In this document: piece after piece, positions 12,017 to 23,233 of the stretch
Layout: every line of letters starts with the position of its first letter
Position numbering within the stretch: position 1 is the first letter of the stretch
Assembly (NCBI GenBank): GCA_015501595.1
Contig: JADNRX010000016.1
Location: 124,001 to 188,000, forward strand
Direction: 5' to 3'
Length of the DNA stretch: 64,000 nucleotides
Origin: Hymenopellis radicata
Lineage: Eukaryota; Basidiomycota; Agaricomycetes; Agaricales; Physalacriaceae
The notes under the pieces: model-generated
Database searches by the model: none
What the model was told of the DNA's origin: nothing
Seen by the model: the letters and a program-made list of their open reading frames with translations, nothing else
Program-made: the position numbers and the translations under genes

Positions 12017-12259
12017 CTATGATACCGCGTTAACGACATTGTGATCGAAGAACAAAATACGAACCTCTGCATGTAAAGTGTAAACCGGAGGTGGCGCCGG
12101 TACGTGAAGGAGATAAGCCATGTGAACGAGAGCTGAGATGAAGATGAAAGTCTCGTACACGAAAAGCACCAAGCCATTATATATGGGCGCCGTGTCTCCA
12201 GCGGTCAAGACTCTTGGCGGAGACATGAAAGATCGGTCGCGGACGTTGACCCGTTTCAA
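12017..12259 (-). CDS. possible exon of an unrecognised membrane protein
   Basis: An open frame here holds one clear hydrophobic stretch (LVLFVYETFIFISALVHMAY) that could be a membrane helix, followed by a proline-rich turn. I could not join it to further exons or to a family, and the frame lacks an ATG at its upstream end. It sits between the divergent PLAC8 gene and the stomatin-like gene. The rest of 11945-12758 shows nothing. Confidence 0.2.
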   Translation of the reverse strand: MKRVNVRDRSFMSPPRVLTAGDTAPIYNGLVLFVYETFIFISALVHMAYLLHVPAPPPVYTLHAEVRILFFDHNVVNAVS

Positions 12260-12758
12260 CCTCGCCCGATTGTTTTTCCAGGGTTCTTTGGAGCATCTTC
12301 GTCGCTGCCCGACCTCGTCCGAGTCGGCAGTCCTCGTCTGTCTTAGACACCGGTTTCCTCAACGCGTCATTCAGTCCATGGTTTGTTGAGTCCTTTTTGC
12401 TTCCGTCTGACAATCAACACGCGAGCCTTCGTTGTCCACTCTCAGAGTGGCCAACACACGCTCACGTGTTTGTGACGCCAAGGATAAATCTCCAGCTCGA
12501 AACTACGCTGTCAGTTTCCCAGGTTTCCAAGGTTTGGTTTGGAGCATTATGCCTCTACAAGCCCCTGATGTCGCCGATTGGCCCCATTCGCCAGGCGGTC
12601 TGTTTTGTCGCGGTCCTTCCTGCTTGTGGGTCTCATACTTTGGGTAGTCTAAATGAGGACTTGAAATAAGTGAGATTCTCAGGCTAAAATACATTTGTGA
12701 GTGGGGATATACAGATACATTGTAAGTGAGCAAGAAACAAGTCCATCCAACCAATCAA

Positions 12759-14055
12759 TCAAACAACAACACCTGCAGCGCGATCCCCCATCCCGCTCTT
12801 TACGTGCTCCGCATAATCAATATTATACGCCTCCCCGCCTTGCCCCAGCGCCGCCTTGTCGCCAAAAAAGTACGTCGAATTGCTTTTGCTCGCCGCAATC
12901 GCCTTGAGCTGCTCCAGCCGCCGCAGCTCCACGAGCGTGAGCAGCGCGCGCTGCCGATCCGCCGCCTTGACATTAGCCTTATCCGCCGCTATGCTCTTCG
13001 CGATCTCCTCAACCTGCGCCGCGAGCGCCGAGGCCTCCATGAGCGATTGCTGCTGGCGCGCCTCTGCTTCGCGGACGACGGTCTTGAAGCTGGCATCGGC
13101 TTCGTTGGCTTTGGCTTGGAGGTGGCCCTCGCTCTCTAGGATGACGCGCTGCTTTTGGCCCTCCGCAACGTTTATCTGAGCTTGGGTGTCGAGAAGTTGC
13201 TTTCGGCGGTTGCGCTCGGCTTCCATTTGGAGTTCTAGTTGACGCTGGAGGGAGATGTAAGAATGGAGATGATATCCTGGAAGAGTCTGCGTACCTCGAC
13301 CTCTCGGTTGGCCGGCTGAAATGATTGGACTTCGAAGCGCGTTCCCTCGACACCCCAGTTCTATGGCATGCGATGAGTAGGGAAATAAAGCGAAAAGAAG
13401 ACATTCGTACAGCCAAAGACGTTCCAATCATTTCGTTCAACTTGCTGTTGATGCCGTTTCTGTCGCCGATGATCTGAGCAGTGATGAGTGGGGACCTCCG
13501 TTACTCGACCAAAGACCTACTTGATCATAGCTGAACGTTCCAAGAACTGCGCGCATAGCTGAGGTTCCAAAATTCTGTATGTTCTTTTCCAGATCGGTCA
13601 CCTTGAAGCAGGCCTTGTAGCCATCGATGATGCGATAGAACAGAGAGCCGGTGACGGTTATAGGGACCTGGAGGGGTTTAGCGATGTTGTATTAATATAA
13701 GTTGACGGACATTGTCGAGAGTGTATCCTTGGAGCTATAGAGCCGTAAGAAACAGGCAACGCGTGGAATAAACATGACCGACATGGGGTATGTTTATGGA
13801 ACATTCACGCAAGTCGACTCTTTGGACGCTGTGGAACGGCGGGATGAACAAGTGAATGCCGGGGCTGAGTCGCACTGGATCACGACCGAAGCTGTTGAGA
13901 TATCAGAATTCAGCTTAGTACAAAAGATGAACGACGCACCTAAGTCTCCATCCTTCTTGACCTTGCTCGATGATAGTGAGAAAGGTGCGCCTCCCAATCG
14001 GTCTGAGGCTCGGTCGGGCGCGTGACAGTACTCGGAGAGCTGGACGAGTATTCAT
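12759..14055 (-). CDS. stomatin-like protein 2 (SPFH/band 7), mitochondrial
   Basis: Seven exons (13940..14055, 13783..13891, 13711..13734, 13521..13667, 13411..13473, 13295..13360, 12759..13244) give 336 residues. The N-terminus, MNTRPALRVLSRARPSLRP, is arginine-rich and amphipathic, as expected for a mitochondrial presequence. The SPFH domain follows: GRDPVRLSPGIHLFIPP, LRECSINIP, then YKACFKVTDLEKNIQNFGTS, AMRAVLG and the SLP-2 hallmark EVQSFQPANREVERQLELQ. The C-terminal helix (RRKQLLDTQAQINVAEGQKQ) is the usual coiled coil. SLP-2 scaffolds cardiolipin-rich inner-membrane domains and binds prohibitins. The start is fixed by the presequence; an ATG further upstream is in another frame. Confidence 0.9.
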
Positions 14056-14419
14056 GTTGGTGGAATGGGATGTACATGGTGGCGAAAAAGCGACCTTTAA
14101 GGCTGAGAAGCGTGCTCTGCCGACAGTACGCGGCCATGCCTTCCCTGCCGAGCCGCGTCATAATCTACGGTTCGGGGGCGTTCGGGCGCTCCGCTGCAAC
14201 TCCGCTGTGCTTCTTACTGTTGATTAACGCTGGAAACAATCAGCTAAACACCACGCGAATCGGAATGCGTCGTACCGTACCCCGTCAAGCTTGAATTTGG
14301 CTCTGAAGACACCCTCAATGATGTTCATCATGGACCACTGGTACAGGGGACAAGTAATATCAAGGTAATACTTATGACTCTGAGCGTCGTTGACAATGAT
14401 GATGTTGGGAAACAAAGGG
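14056..14419. other. short intergenic gap
   Basis: Nothing recognised between the divergent stomatin-like gene and the start of the inverted duplication arm. Confidence 0.5.
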
Positions 14420-15620
14420 TGTATTACCATTGAAATTGATCTCGATCGGCAGCACCTCTACGAGCCAATCATGCATAACAAGTCGCAGTTTTATCTCTCG
14501 CAGTGTATCCAGGCAGCGTCCAAGGTGCGTTTCGCCTCCACGGCACATCCAGGCTGACTCGGAACCATCGCAGTCGCCCATGTCCTTCACGCTCGGCTCT
14601 ATCATCATCAAAGGCGGCAAGATAATATCTACGCGGTATAATCACCAGCGCACCCACTACGACGAGTTCACCATCGCCACCGCCTTTGGTCGGCCCGTCT
14701 CCATGCACGCCGAGATGCACGCCATTTTCAACTTGACTGACGGCAGGGCTCCTCCCTTCAAGCAGCAGGTTCAACCGCGTAAACGAAAACAACAGCATCT
14801 TTTATGGACGTGATAAGAGGATTGTCGGCGCTGATTTGTACGTCGTCAGGACAAAGAAACACGGATTGGGATGCGCGAAGCCTTGCTGGAGGTGGTGAGT
14901 TGTACTCTGCTCATCAATGGCTTGAATTGCGTTATTTTAGCGTTGATTGGTGTGAATGGGCAGGTATCAAGCGCATATTTTACTGGAGCGAACGTGATGG
15001 CGCGTTCTGCTGCATCAAAGTCGCTGAAGCGAGGACCAGCTTGTACGAGACGCAGGCTGACATTCGCCTATTTACAAAAATGGTAAGCTAGACGCTCGTC
15101 TCAAGATTACACTCATCTTCGAAATTTAGTGTAGGGCATCGCAGTGAAGTAATAAAAACAAGTTCAGCGCGATGGCAGCCACCAAAGCATGCAGATTCCA
15201 AGACTTTGAGCAGCTCTCAACATCGGCGCGACGCGTCTCAACGACGTAGCCGTTGGATAAACTGAACAAGGTGACCCCTGTTTTCTCTCAGTGTTCTCAT
15301 ATGTGCCAGACGATTGACGCCCACGATTCAACTGGGCGGCCACTTTGACGCGTTCTTGCTGTGAGATGGTCCCGTGGGTTGGAAGGAAGCAAGGAAGGAA
15401 GTCGATACACGACCGAGGGGGCGTGGACGTCAAGCTCGACACTCTGGACCAATGCTCGTCAGCAATGACGGCGTAAGCTTCCTCTTCTTCTGTTTGTCCA
15501 AATCCTAAATAATCGTCCAGCGCGATACACAACTTGACTAGTGAAGAAATTGTGCACTATCTACCGAAAATATGCATCGTTTTCTCTTGTTCACGCATCA
15601 TTCAGCAATCATCGGCTACC
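14420..15620. repeat. segmental duplication arm A', inverted copy of 3520-4872
   Basis: Contains deaminase copy 2 in plus orientation and, beyond it, the same 3' flank found beyond copy 1 but reversed. The flank of this arm keeps a longer open frame on the minus strand (about 15164-15532, EEEEAYAVIADEHW) than the first arm does, without an ATG. Confidence 0.75.
14471..15147 (+). CDS. cytidine/dCMP deaminase-like gene, copy 2
   Basis: Exon 1 (14471..14524) codes MHNKSQFYLSQCIQAASK, and exon 2 starts at 14574 with SPMSFTLGSIIIKGGKIIS. The zinc motif SMHAEMHAIF gives the His ligand and the catalytic Glu. A later segment ending at 14894 reads RDKRIVGADLYVVRTKKHGL and AKPCWR. After the intron 14895..14940 comes a Cys that completes PCWRC, then WAGIKRIFYW and, after a last intron 15083..15129, a short tail. 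HAE and PCxxC define the cytidine deaminase superfamily. The HAE frame closes at 14811-14813, while the PCWRC part is open only in the frame one base on; the same offset occurs in copies 1 and 3. Whether splicing, frameshifting or decay bridges it is unresolved. The role is unknown. Confidence 0.6.
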
Positions 15621-15903
15621 TACGAACACACTCAGATCTTAACGAGGCTCATATATGCTAACAGACTCGCCGTGGGATGGTTCGAGGTTACTGTCGTTTG
15701 GGTGGCGGCTTGCTGGTCGTTACGAGCCCTCTTCGTCGCCTTACAGACTTGCTGCGAGATCAATTTGCAAAGAACATCATTCATCTATACATTTGACATG
15801 GAATCTTTGTCGCCTCTCGCTCCCGCAGGATTTCATTATCCCCCGCAGAATTTGACAAAGTTTGCAATTCAATACCGCCAAAACCACGAATCAGTCGTAA
15901 AAG
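15621..15903. other. short gap between duplicated arms
   Basis: No supported gene. It separates inverted arm A' from the direct SDR arm. Confidence 0.4.
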
Positions 15904-16913
15904 TCATACAATAATGTGACCACCATCAGCCACGAACGAAGAACCCGTAACAAAACTAGCACGCTCGCTCGTCAAGAACAACACAATATCCGCAATCTCA
16001 TCTGGAGTTCCCAGCCGCTAATAATCACTCATCAACTTCCTCGCCAAAAGGTACACGCCAGACACTTCACCTTCTGCAACACAGTAGCCGCCAACGCCTT
16101 TGCCGCCTCAGCCGAACCCGCCGCATCCCGTCCAAGAAGCGGCGTATCCACATATCCCGGACACACAGCATTAACACGAATCCCATCGCCCGCATGATCA
16201 GCAGCTGGCAGTAATAAGCCCATTTTTCAACGTCGTCCACAAACTCACCCACCAGCAGTCTTCGTCAACCCAATAACCGCATGCTTACTAGCCACATAGC
16301 TCGCATACCCCCGAGCGCAATATGCCCCAAAATCGAACTCATATTGGTGATCGCCCCGCGCACGGCAGGACGTCCAGCGATCCGCGCGACGGGCTCCTGG
16401 GAACGCATCGCACGCAGTTCTTCACGCATACACAGAAACGTCCCACGCGCGTTGATATTGTGAACATGGTCGTACTCAGCTGATGTCAAGTCCGCGGTTG
16501 GAGACCACGTTGTGCTGACCTAGGTAAAGGAAGCGCGTTGAACATTGAGGCTTGAAAGTAATAGGACACTGACCCCGGCGATGTTGGCGGCGTAGTCGAC
16601 CCGACCAAAGGTCTTCATGGTGTCCTTGAGCATCTGCACAACCTGGTCCTCCTTGGTAACGTCGGTGTGAGAAGTGAGGGTTTCGAATGTGGGATTCGTT
16701 GCGGCGGAGGAGACCGCCACGGAGGCCGCCTCGAGGCTCTCTGGATTGATGTCGACGAGATGAACGGCTGCTGCACCTGCACGGGCAAACGCTAATGCGG
16801 TCGCACGGCCAATTCCACTACCTGGTGGACGATATCAGAAATAGATGGGCATCTGAAAGAGTTGAACACTAACCAGCGCCAGTGACGAGTGCGATTCCTG
16901 GGACATTGAACAT
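15904..16913 (-). pseudogene. SDR copy 2 (one-base frame loss at the active site)
   Basis: The same exon layout and protein as the intact SDR at 4873-5893. The TGAGSGIG nucleotide-binding motif, NIAG and the MSSILG serine are all present, and the 3' exons ([18 protein letters not shown] and the last exon ending IIV) are intact. The run of C at 16308-16312 has five bases against six in the other copy (5287-5292). This shifts the frame just before the YASYVASK catalytic motif and makes the exon read out of frame. Either this is a recent pseudogene or the base is missing from the assembly. Confidence 0.75.
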
Positions 16914-17244
16914 GATTATCAGCCTTTTGCAGAGAGATGGTGTGGGGAGCAAAGGTAAATGAGGAACATAGACGAGGCTGCATTTTATCTGATAGACGAT
17001 GCGGATAGAGCGGTGCACGTGAAGGCGTTTCTGTAGGGAATAGTATCGATGTCATATGGTTAGATGAGAATCAGCTCAAGAACCAAGAAAAGGGCCGCCA
17101 TTCCAAGCGTTAATGAAGCCGACCTTCATAGCTACATGCGACATGTCACTAGCAGCGGTGGATACCTGCGAACCAGTTTACACGACCGTACGTCCGACCA
17201 TCGCGCTGAACTTGCTTTTATTACTTCACTGCGATGCCCTACAC

Positions 17245-17907
17245 TAAATTTCGAAGATGAGACGAGCGTCTAGCTTACCATTTTTGTAAATAGGTGAATG
17301 TCAGCTTGCGTCTCGTACAAGCTGGACCTCGCTTCAGCGACTTTGATGCAGCAGAACGCGCCATCAAGTTCGCTCCAGTAAAATATGCGCTTGATACCTG
17401 CCCATTCACACCAATCGATGCTAAAATAACGCGTTCAATTCAAGCCATTGACGAGCAGAGTACAACTCACCACCTCCAGCAAGGCTTCGCGCATCCTAAT
17501 CCGTGTTTCTTCGTCCTCACGACGTACAAATCAGCGCCGACAATCCTCTTATCACGTCCATAAAAGACGCTGTTGTTTTCGTTTACGCGGCTGTGCTGGA
17601 TCCGGTTGAACCTGCTGCCTGAAGGGAGGAGCCCTGCCACCAGTCAAGTTGAAGATGGCGTGCATCTCTGCGTGCATGGAGACGGGGCGGCCAAAGGCGG
17701 TGGCGATGGTGAGCTCGTCGTAGTGTGTGCGCTGGTGGTTATACCCCGTAGATATTATCTTGCCGCCTTTGACGATGATGGAGCCGAGCGTGAAGGACAT
17801 GGGTGACTGCGATGCAGTTAGGATGAGCGATGATTAAGGGTGGTACAACACACCTTGGAGGCTGCCTGGATACACTGCGAAAGGTAAAACTGCGGCTTGT
17901 TATGCAT
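17245..17907 (-). CDS. cytidine/dCMP deaminase-like gene, copy 3
   Basis: Exon 1 is 17854..17907 (MHNKPQFYLSQCIQAASK); exon 2 starts at 17806 with SPMSFTLGSIIVKGGKIIS and holds SMHAEMHAIF. The PCWRC-coding segment lies around 17470-17500 and the C-terminal VDWCEWAGIKRI-like exon ends near 17285 at a GTAAGC donor. Unlike copies 1 and 2, this copy has GTGG after the LTG codons, and removal of 22 bases ending CCCTTCAG would join the two zinc-motif frames. That is shorter than a normal spliceosomal intron, so I only note it. This is the cleanest copy: no stop at the first splice junction. It is upstream of, and on the same strand as, SDR copy 2. Confidence 0.6.
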
Positions 17908-17959
17908 GACTGGCTCGTCGTCGGCGTCGTCGTTGGAATGATGGTGGCAAGATGGTGGG

Positions 17960-18429
17960 TCTGTGTGAGGTGGTAGAGGTCAAATAGATGATGGCTGTTT
18001 TGTCACAAGCCGGCCCGGGCAGCCAATCACCGACTTGGAGCGAAGGATTTTCCCAATTTCATTACAACTGCTCTCTTCCCTGTCTCTTCATCTCACTCAT
18101 AGGATTCCCCTTGATTACACTCCTGGCCACACCTTGTCAAACAGAGACCTACCGATGTATAGCCAACCCAACGCGCTGATGAAACCTGTGGGCGCTTGTC
18201 AATGACGTAGCCGAGTAACGAACGTGCATCTTGATTCTTCTAGTCTCCAGGCTCCTGTACACCGGAGTGTGCGTAGCCATTCTTTCGTCTAGCTTACCCA
18301 GGGCAGGTCTCTGTTAGACGCCGACCTTCTCTCGCAGCGACTCGCTGCGTATGACTTGGAGAGGTCGACTATGAACGGGTCAGCTTCAGGCGGCAAGTAT
18401 CACCCTCGCTGTGTGCTCACTCTCAATGA
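17960..18429. other. no gene recognised
   Basis: Short ORFs only. Confidence 0.45.
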
Positions 18430-18783
18430 CACGGTCCCCATAGGCAAAGCGTCTCCGAACACGGAAAGTCCCCCGCCAAACAAGAGACCGCGCAAGACTC
18501 GGACTCGACGCGCCAGAAAGACCCGTTCAAGCCAGAGCCCAACGATGACAACGCCCCGTATGCTGTCCCTTCCTCATTCTCAACGCAAAATTCACGCTTT
18601 CACACAGTAAAATCAGTACCAGGCGCCGATGACTTTGACTACGCCGTCGAATATACCACCAACGGGCTATATGGCGTCTATGCAGGCAACCGGGAGTCGT
18701 TCGGAGAGATAGACTATGGCCCACAGGACAATATGTCTGGTTTCGCGGGGATTATTGCGTTCTTGACGTGCCGTTTGATTTGA
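18430..18783 (+). CDS. possible 3' exon of an unrecognised protein
   Basis: An open frame of 117 codons ends at TGA 18781-18783. Its composition is that of a real disordered-plus-acidic protein (QETAQDSDSTRQKDPFKPEP) followed by a tyrosine/glycine-rich tail (DDFDYAVEYTTNGLYGVYAG). There is no ATG in frame after the upstream stop at 18427, so it would be an internal or terminal exon. I recognise no domain. Confidence 0.3.
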   Translation, partial: HGPHRQSVSEHGKSPAKQETAQDSDSTRQKDPFKPEPNDDNAPYAVPSSFSTQNSRFHTVKSVPGADDFDYAVEYTTNGLYGVYAGNRESFGEIDYGPQDNMSGFAGIIAFLTCRLI

Positions 18784-19373
18784 AGTTGCTCTCGGTTTCT
18801 CTTGTTGTACTAGTAGTAATGTGGATTTGGGACTACTTGCTTCAATTCTTCAGTTAGCCAGAAGGAGAAAGACGCGACAAAAATAAAGCGATCTGGGACG
18901 AACGTGCGTGAGATACATCCATTTGGTTCTTTTATGTCCACGATCCACTGGTCGGGTTGAAGTACATGTCAAACCAGAATCGGGCTGTTGAGACTGTAGA
19001 ATACTCGCGGACTGCGTCACTCATATTGAGGGATGCATCAAGAAAGGGCATGCGCGTCGCGAACCAAGAATAGAGGCAGCAGCGCTGATTGATGCTTGCG
19101 GCTCAAGCGCTCAAGTCGGTGACTCGGGCCGAGGGGTCAGTGTGATCGGGGTTGTCGGGGTTGTTTGGATGCCGGCGGTACGCCGAAATGTACAGCTCAT
19201 CAAATCTGACCTCTACCACCTCACACAGTTATCTTTCCATCCGAGTGTTGGTGGGAGAAATGTGCTTTCGATCTGTGGCGGTATCTTATCTAAGTGAATC
19301 CAACATTTTTGCCTATTCTGAATTCACCAGCTAGTACGATTCCGGTCCGAGTTCCGAACCCATACTAAGGTGG

Positions 19374-19387
19374 CAGTGCTAGGTTTT

Positions 19388-19388
<1 letters not shown>
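19374..19388. repeat. target-site duplication of the SINE, left copy
   Basis: CAGTGCTAGGTTTTG here and at 19704..19718 is an exact 15-bp repeat flanking the inserted element. Confidence 0.85.
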
Positions 19389-19422
<34 letters not shown>

Positions 19423-19703
19423 GTGGAGCCTATGTGCAGAGGCGGTCCGGGGACACAGTCCCTTCCAACGTGCAGGCTAAGGGGGCTCGGAAAGTGAATT
19501 TCCGGGCAGTACCGGGTAGGAATGCAATTACGCACGAACGGCTGTGCCGAACAGTGTGGGACTCAACCTTTCTTCAAGGCCATACCCACTAAACCTCCCA
19601 AATTGGTTTTTACAGGGGTTGAACTTGCGCACTTCGCGCTTCCCGGCTTCCGGTTTACCCAGGGCCAGAGCCACAGTGGAAAACCGCTTAACCACATGGC
19701 CCC
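19389..19703 (-). mobile_element. tRNA-derived SINE with poly(A) tail
   Basis: On the minus strand the element starts GCACTGGGGGCCATGTGG and ends in a long A tract (the T run at about 19389-19421 on the plus strand). Near its 5' end it has a pol III A-box-like TGGTTAAGCGG and further on a B-box-like GTTCAACCC, in the order and spacing of a tRNA-related head. It is flanked by a perfect 15-bp target duplication, as expected from target-primed reverse transcription by a LINE partner. Length with tail is about 315 bp, with no coding capacity. The long ORF on the minus strand that runs across its edge is an artefact of the insertion. Confidence 0.8.
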
Positions 19704-19718
19704 CAGTGCTAGGTTTTG
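19704..19718. repeat. target-site duplication of the SINE, right copy
   Basis: Exact second copy of CAGTGCTAGGTTTTG. Confidence 0.85.
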
Positions 19719-20279
19719 CCTCCGAATCCAACACGAACATCCATCGGCGCCTTGTTGACTGCCAGTATGACAAGAAAAGCTCCACTTGAGGAATAATTCG
19801 ACAATCTTTTCGGTTTACCGCTCCCGCGTCCTCTTGAGCTCTTGGCCACTTTACCCCAGGCTGGACTTTTTGGATCAACCTGTCATACGCGACTCTGGAT
19901 TGGCTCCTGGTTTTTGCTGCGCAGCAACGATCCTCTCGGATCGGCGGATGCTCAATTGAGTTTGGCTGCATCCAACATGCCCGCCCTGCTGCGCTTACCT
20001 ACCCCGGATTTGTTCTCGTACCGCGCCAAGTTCTTCGGTTGGGACGAAAGTTATTATTTAGAGGTTTTGAAGCGCTGCGCGAGAGGGCGTACACCCTGTT
20101 CCAGGTATTTTTAAAGTCTTGGTATGGGCAACATCAACTATTTCCGTCGATACAAATACAATGCCGCGCGATCAACTGCTACATAGCCTCGACGGATCAG
20201 GAACCTTGCTTGTTTGCGTATCTACGATCGCAGCGTCGACATATAAAGGTACGTGTACGTCTTGTCAATCCTTACAGCT
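19719..20279. other. no gene recognised
   Basis: Upstream region of the DOMON-b561 gene. Short frames only. Confidence 0.4.
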
Positions 20280-21936
20280 ATGACACCACTCCTTTGGTTT
20301 TTTTCTTTAGCGCTCGGCGCGCTCGCCAGCCCACAGCATTCACGCGATGTACATGTGAGGCGGTATCTCGTCTAGATCTACTCGATGTCTCACTTCGCGT
20401 TCTGCTCCCTAGGATTTGCTAGCGAGGCAGTCTTCCAATACGACGTCGACCGGGGACTCTCAATGCAGCAGAGTGTGTTGTTACTCTCAACCTTCCTCGA
20501 CTGTAGCTGACTTTTAACAGTACATGTGCATAACAGCCCTCGTCAGCGATACAACCGTTGAATGCACGTTCTGCTTCATTTTCCCGTGGCGCAGTGCGTG
20601 CTGACCGTTTGCGCAGATAAACTAGCTTCCCGAGGAGGCCGAGAGGCTGGATGGATGGCGATGTACGGGGTTCCCCGTTCAGCTCGGCCTGTCCACATTA
20701 CTGATGTCTTGCAGGGGATTTGGAACGGAGATGGTCGGCTCGCCCATGGTCATCATGTGGAAAAACAGCGACGGCACCTTCACAATATCGCAGCGCGAAG
20801 CCACAGCTGAAGTGCAGCCTGTTGTTGTCTCCAGTCCTCCTCGTGTTGCGACCCTTCAAAGCACACTCAGCTCCGTACGTTGTTTGCCTCATGGAGATGG
20901 AGAAACTGACTCGTCGCTTACAGGCGTCTGGCACGGATGCCACGTTTGTTTTTACTATTGATGTGAGGATTGCGGGCGACTGTGCATTGCATCGCTTATC
21001 TCTTGTTCTAGGCCAATGGCGACACTGAACAGGACATCATATACGCCTTTGGAAGTGTCAATCCTGGATCGTCTAATTCCGATGCGGACTTCACGCAGCA
21101 TCTCGATGCTGGGTCACTGCAACTCAACCTCGCCGGGACGGTTGACACGTCTTCGTCCGGGAGCACCGGATCCAGTGCAGCTTCGGGCGATCCGCCATTG
21201 CGGTCGTATGAGCGTCTCATCGTAGCGCATGGGATTGTATGCACTGTTGGGTTCCTGCTTCTCCTACCGTTTGGATCCCTGTTGGCGAGGTACTTGAGGA
21301 CGTTTACGCCGACGTGGTATACTGGGCACTGGATATCGCAGTTCGCTCTTGGTAGGTCATCATCACGCGGAATTTTGGGGGGGCCGGTCTTGATGAGCTT
21401 TGATTTTAGCCGGGCCTGTTATTATAACGGGAGTCGCGTTGGGGATTGCGAGTGTGGCGAACGCTGGGGCGGTACATCTTGACGACGATCACAAGGTGTG
21501 TTAATGCCGTTTGTGTCTTATCAAACGCTTACGACCTCTTTTCGTAGAAATGGGGTGTGGCTATTTTCGTGTTGTACTTTGTGCAGTGCGGGCTTGGGGC
21601 TGTTATTCATTGGTTCAAGCCCAAGGGCAGTACAGGACGCCCGCCGCAGAATTATCTTCATGCGGTTATTGGGTTGCTCCTCATCGGGCTTGCGTTTTAT
21701 CAAGTAAGGTCGGGATATGATGATGAGTGGCAGGAGGCGACTGGTCGTAACCCGCTGCCGAATGGGGTGGATATTGTGTTCTGGATTTGGGTGGCGGTGC
21801 GTTATTTCCTTTCATTTACCAAATGCCTTTGTCTTATAATGAATGGCAGATTGTCCCAGTACTGTACATTGCGGGTTTATTGCTATTCCTGCGTAAACAG
21901 TATCGGCAAGAGGCCGAGGCGAGGAAAGGTCAATAG
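20280..21936 (+). CDS. DOMON/cytochrome b561 membrane protein
   Basis: Ten exons (20280..20354, 20413..20472, 20521..20556, 20595..20662, 20715..20874, 20924..20962, 21012..21351, 21410..21495, 21548..21796, 21850..21936) give about 399 residues. A signal peptide (MTPLLWFFSLALGALAS) leads into a DOMON domain of the cellobiose-dehydrogenase cytochrome type (YMCITALV, GWMAMGFGTEMVGSPMVIMW, NSDGTFTISQRE, AFGSVNPGSS). A Ser/Gly linker follows, then a five-helix b561 core with histidines in HGIVCTVGF, YTGHWISQF, VIHWFKPKG and NYLHAVIGLLLIGLAFYQ. DOMON-b561 proteins carry electrons across the membrane. Exon 3/4 is the least certain junction (38-base intron). Confidence 0.88.
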
Positions 21937-23049
21937 GCGGACCAGTTATTCCTTGCGTTTTTGTAGAAACATGCCTCGCGACGCACCACCTCGTTGTGTA
22001 AGCTCTAGAAGTTGACGGACCTAGTACCCTAATATTCACACTCCATGTCGAACATAACTGTATACCTTGCATCTACTATTACTATTACTACGATCAAAAG
22101 GTCTCACGAGCACTTGCTACGTTCCATCAACGACGAGAACCAAACACCGAATATGGGTGAACAATTCCTATGCTAGTACGTTGGATGGATTTTTCTTGGA
22201 AGAGGACACTGAATCGATTCTTCATTATTTGAAAGGACGGCCAGGTTGAAGAGTCTCCGTAAGCGTTAAACTTTTTGCTAGCTTAGACACTCGCGAAGAA
22301 CGAGCAGTGTCAAAGCGTTAGATAAGTTAGTCTGTCAGCGTGAGGCCGCAGAGCCGGTGAGATTCTTTGGGACCAGTCAAGGTCCGCATTACCTAAGCCC
22401 ACTGGCGTTGGACTCCGCTGCTTCTTGCTCCCCGCGTCCACTGTCTGCTCTTTCTTGTCGTCCAATTGTTCTTCAATTCTCCTCAATTTTTGCTTGGCCA
22501 CCCTCCTCATCCCTGTTGTTGTCCGCTCAATCCGGTCTCGTACCCAATTCCTTCTTACGGTCTCGGGTTTGCCTTGCGTCTGTGTCTGGTTTTCGGGAAA
22601 GGTTTCGTTGGAGTCACGTGACCGCTTCTGATGCTGTTTCCCCTTTCCCTCAACTTTCCCTTGCCCGCTTGGACAGGCGGGTTCCACCAGCACATCCGCA
22701 ACCCCTCCTCAAGGCTTATCTCACACAGAAAGATTCTAGCCTTTCTGTATGGTCATTGTCGTGTCCACAAGGACCGGAAGCTAAGACTAACTTATCGTGG
22801 TTCTATGTCCCATGTTGCGCAATGCACTGCTTGAATGGTGAGATCCAGGCTCTTCAGCATGTAACCGTCAACACTGTGAACCGTGTGACCTAACAAACCC
22901 CAGCTTCCCCGCGCCGGAGCCGTCCCCATGTGGCACGCGCCCTGTCGTAATCTTATGGCCGGTGACAATGATCACCTGAAATGGCCTCTTGATCTCGTGT
23001 TGATATATGATGCAGACCTTGCCTCTTCATTTTCCCCAGATTCCTCTCC
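21937..23049. other. no gene recognised
   Basis: Only unconnected ORFs; the part just before 23050 is presumably the promoter of the Zn2Cys6 gene. Confidence 0.45.
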
Positions 23050-23193
23050 ATGCTTCCCTTGACAAACCGTACCGAATCCAGGAAACGCCGGCGGGGCAGC
23101 GATGGTAACAGCGGCAGACTGCCGAAGCGCGGAAAATATGCGTGTACGGCTTGTCGGAGGTCGAAGAGCAAGTGTGACGGCGAGGTATGTCGG

Positions 23194-23233
<40 letters not shown>

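Noticed and set aside
19528..19971. Minus-strand ORF of 147 codons
   Set aside because: It reads across the SINE edge and its target duplication, so it was created by the insertion.
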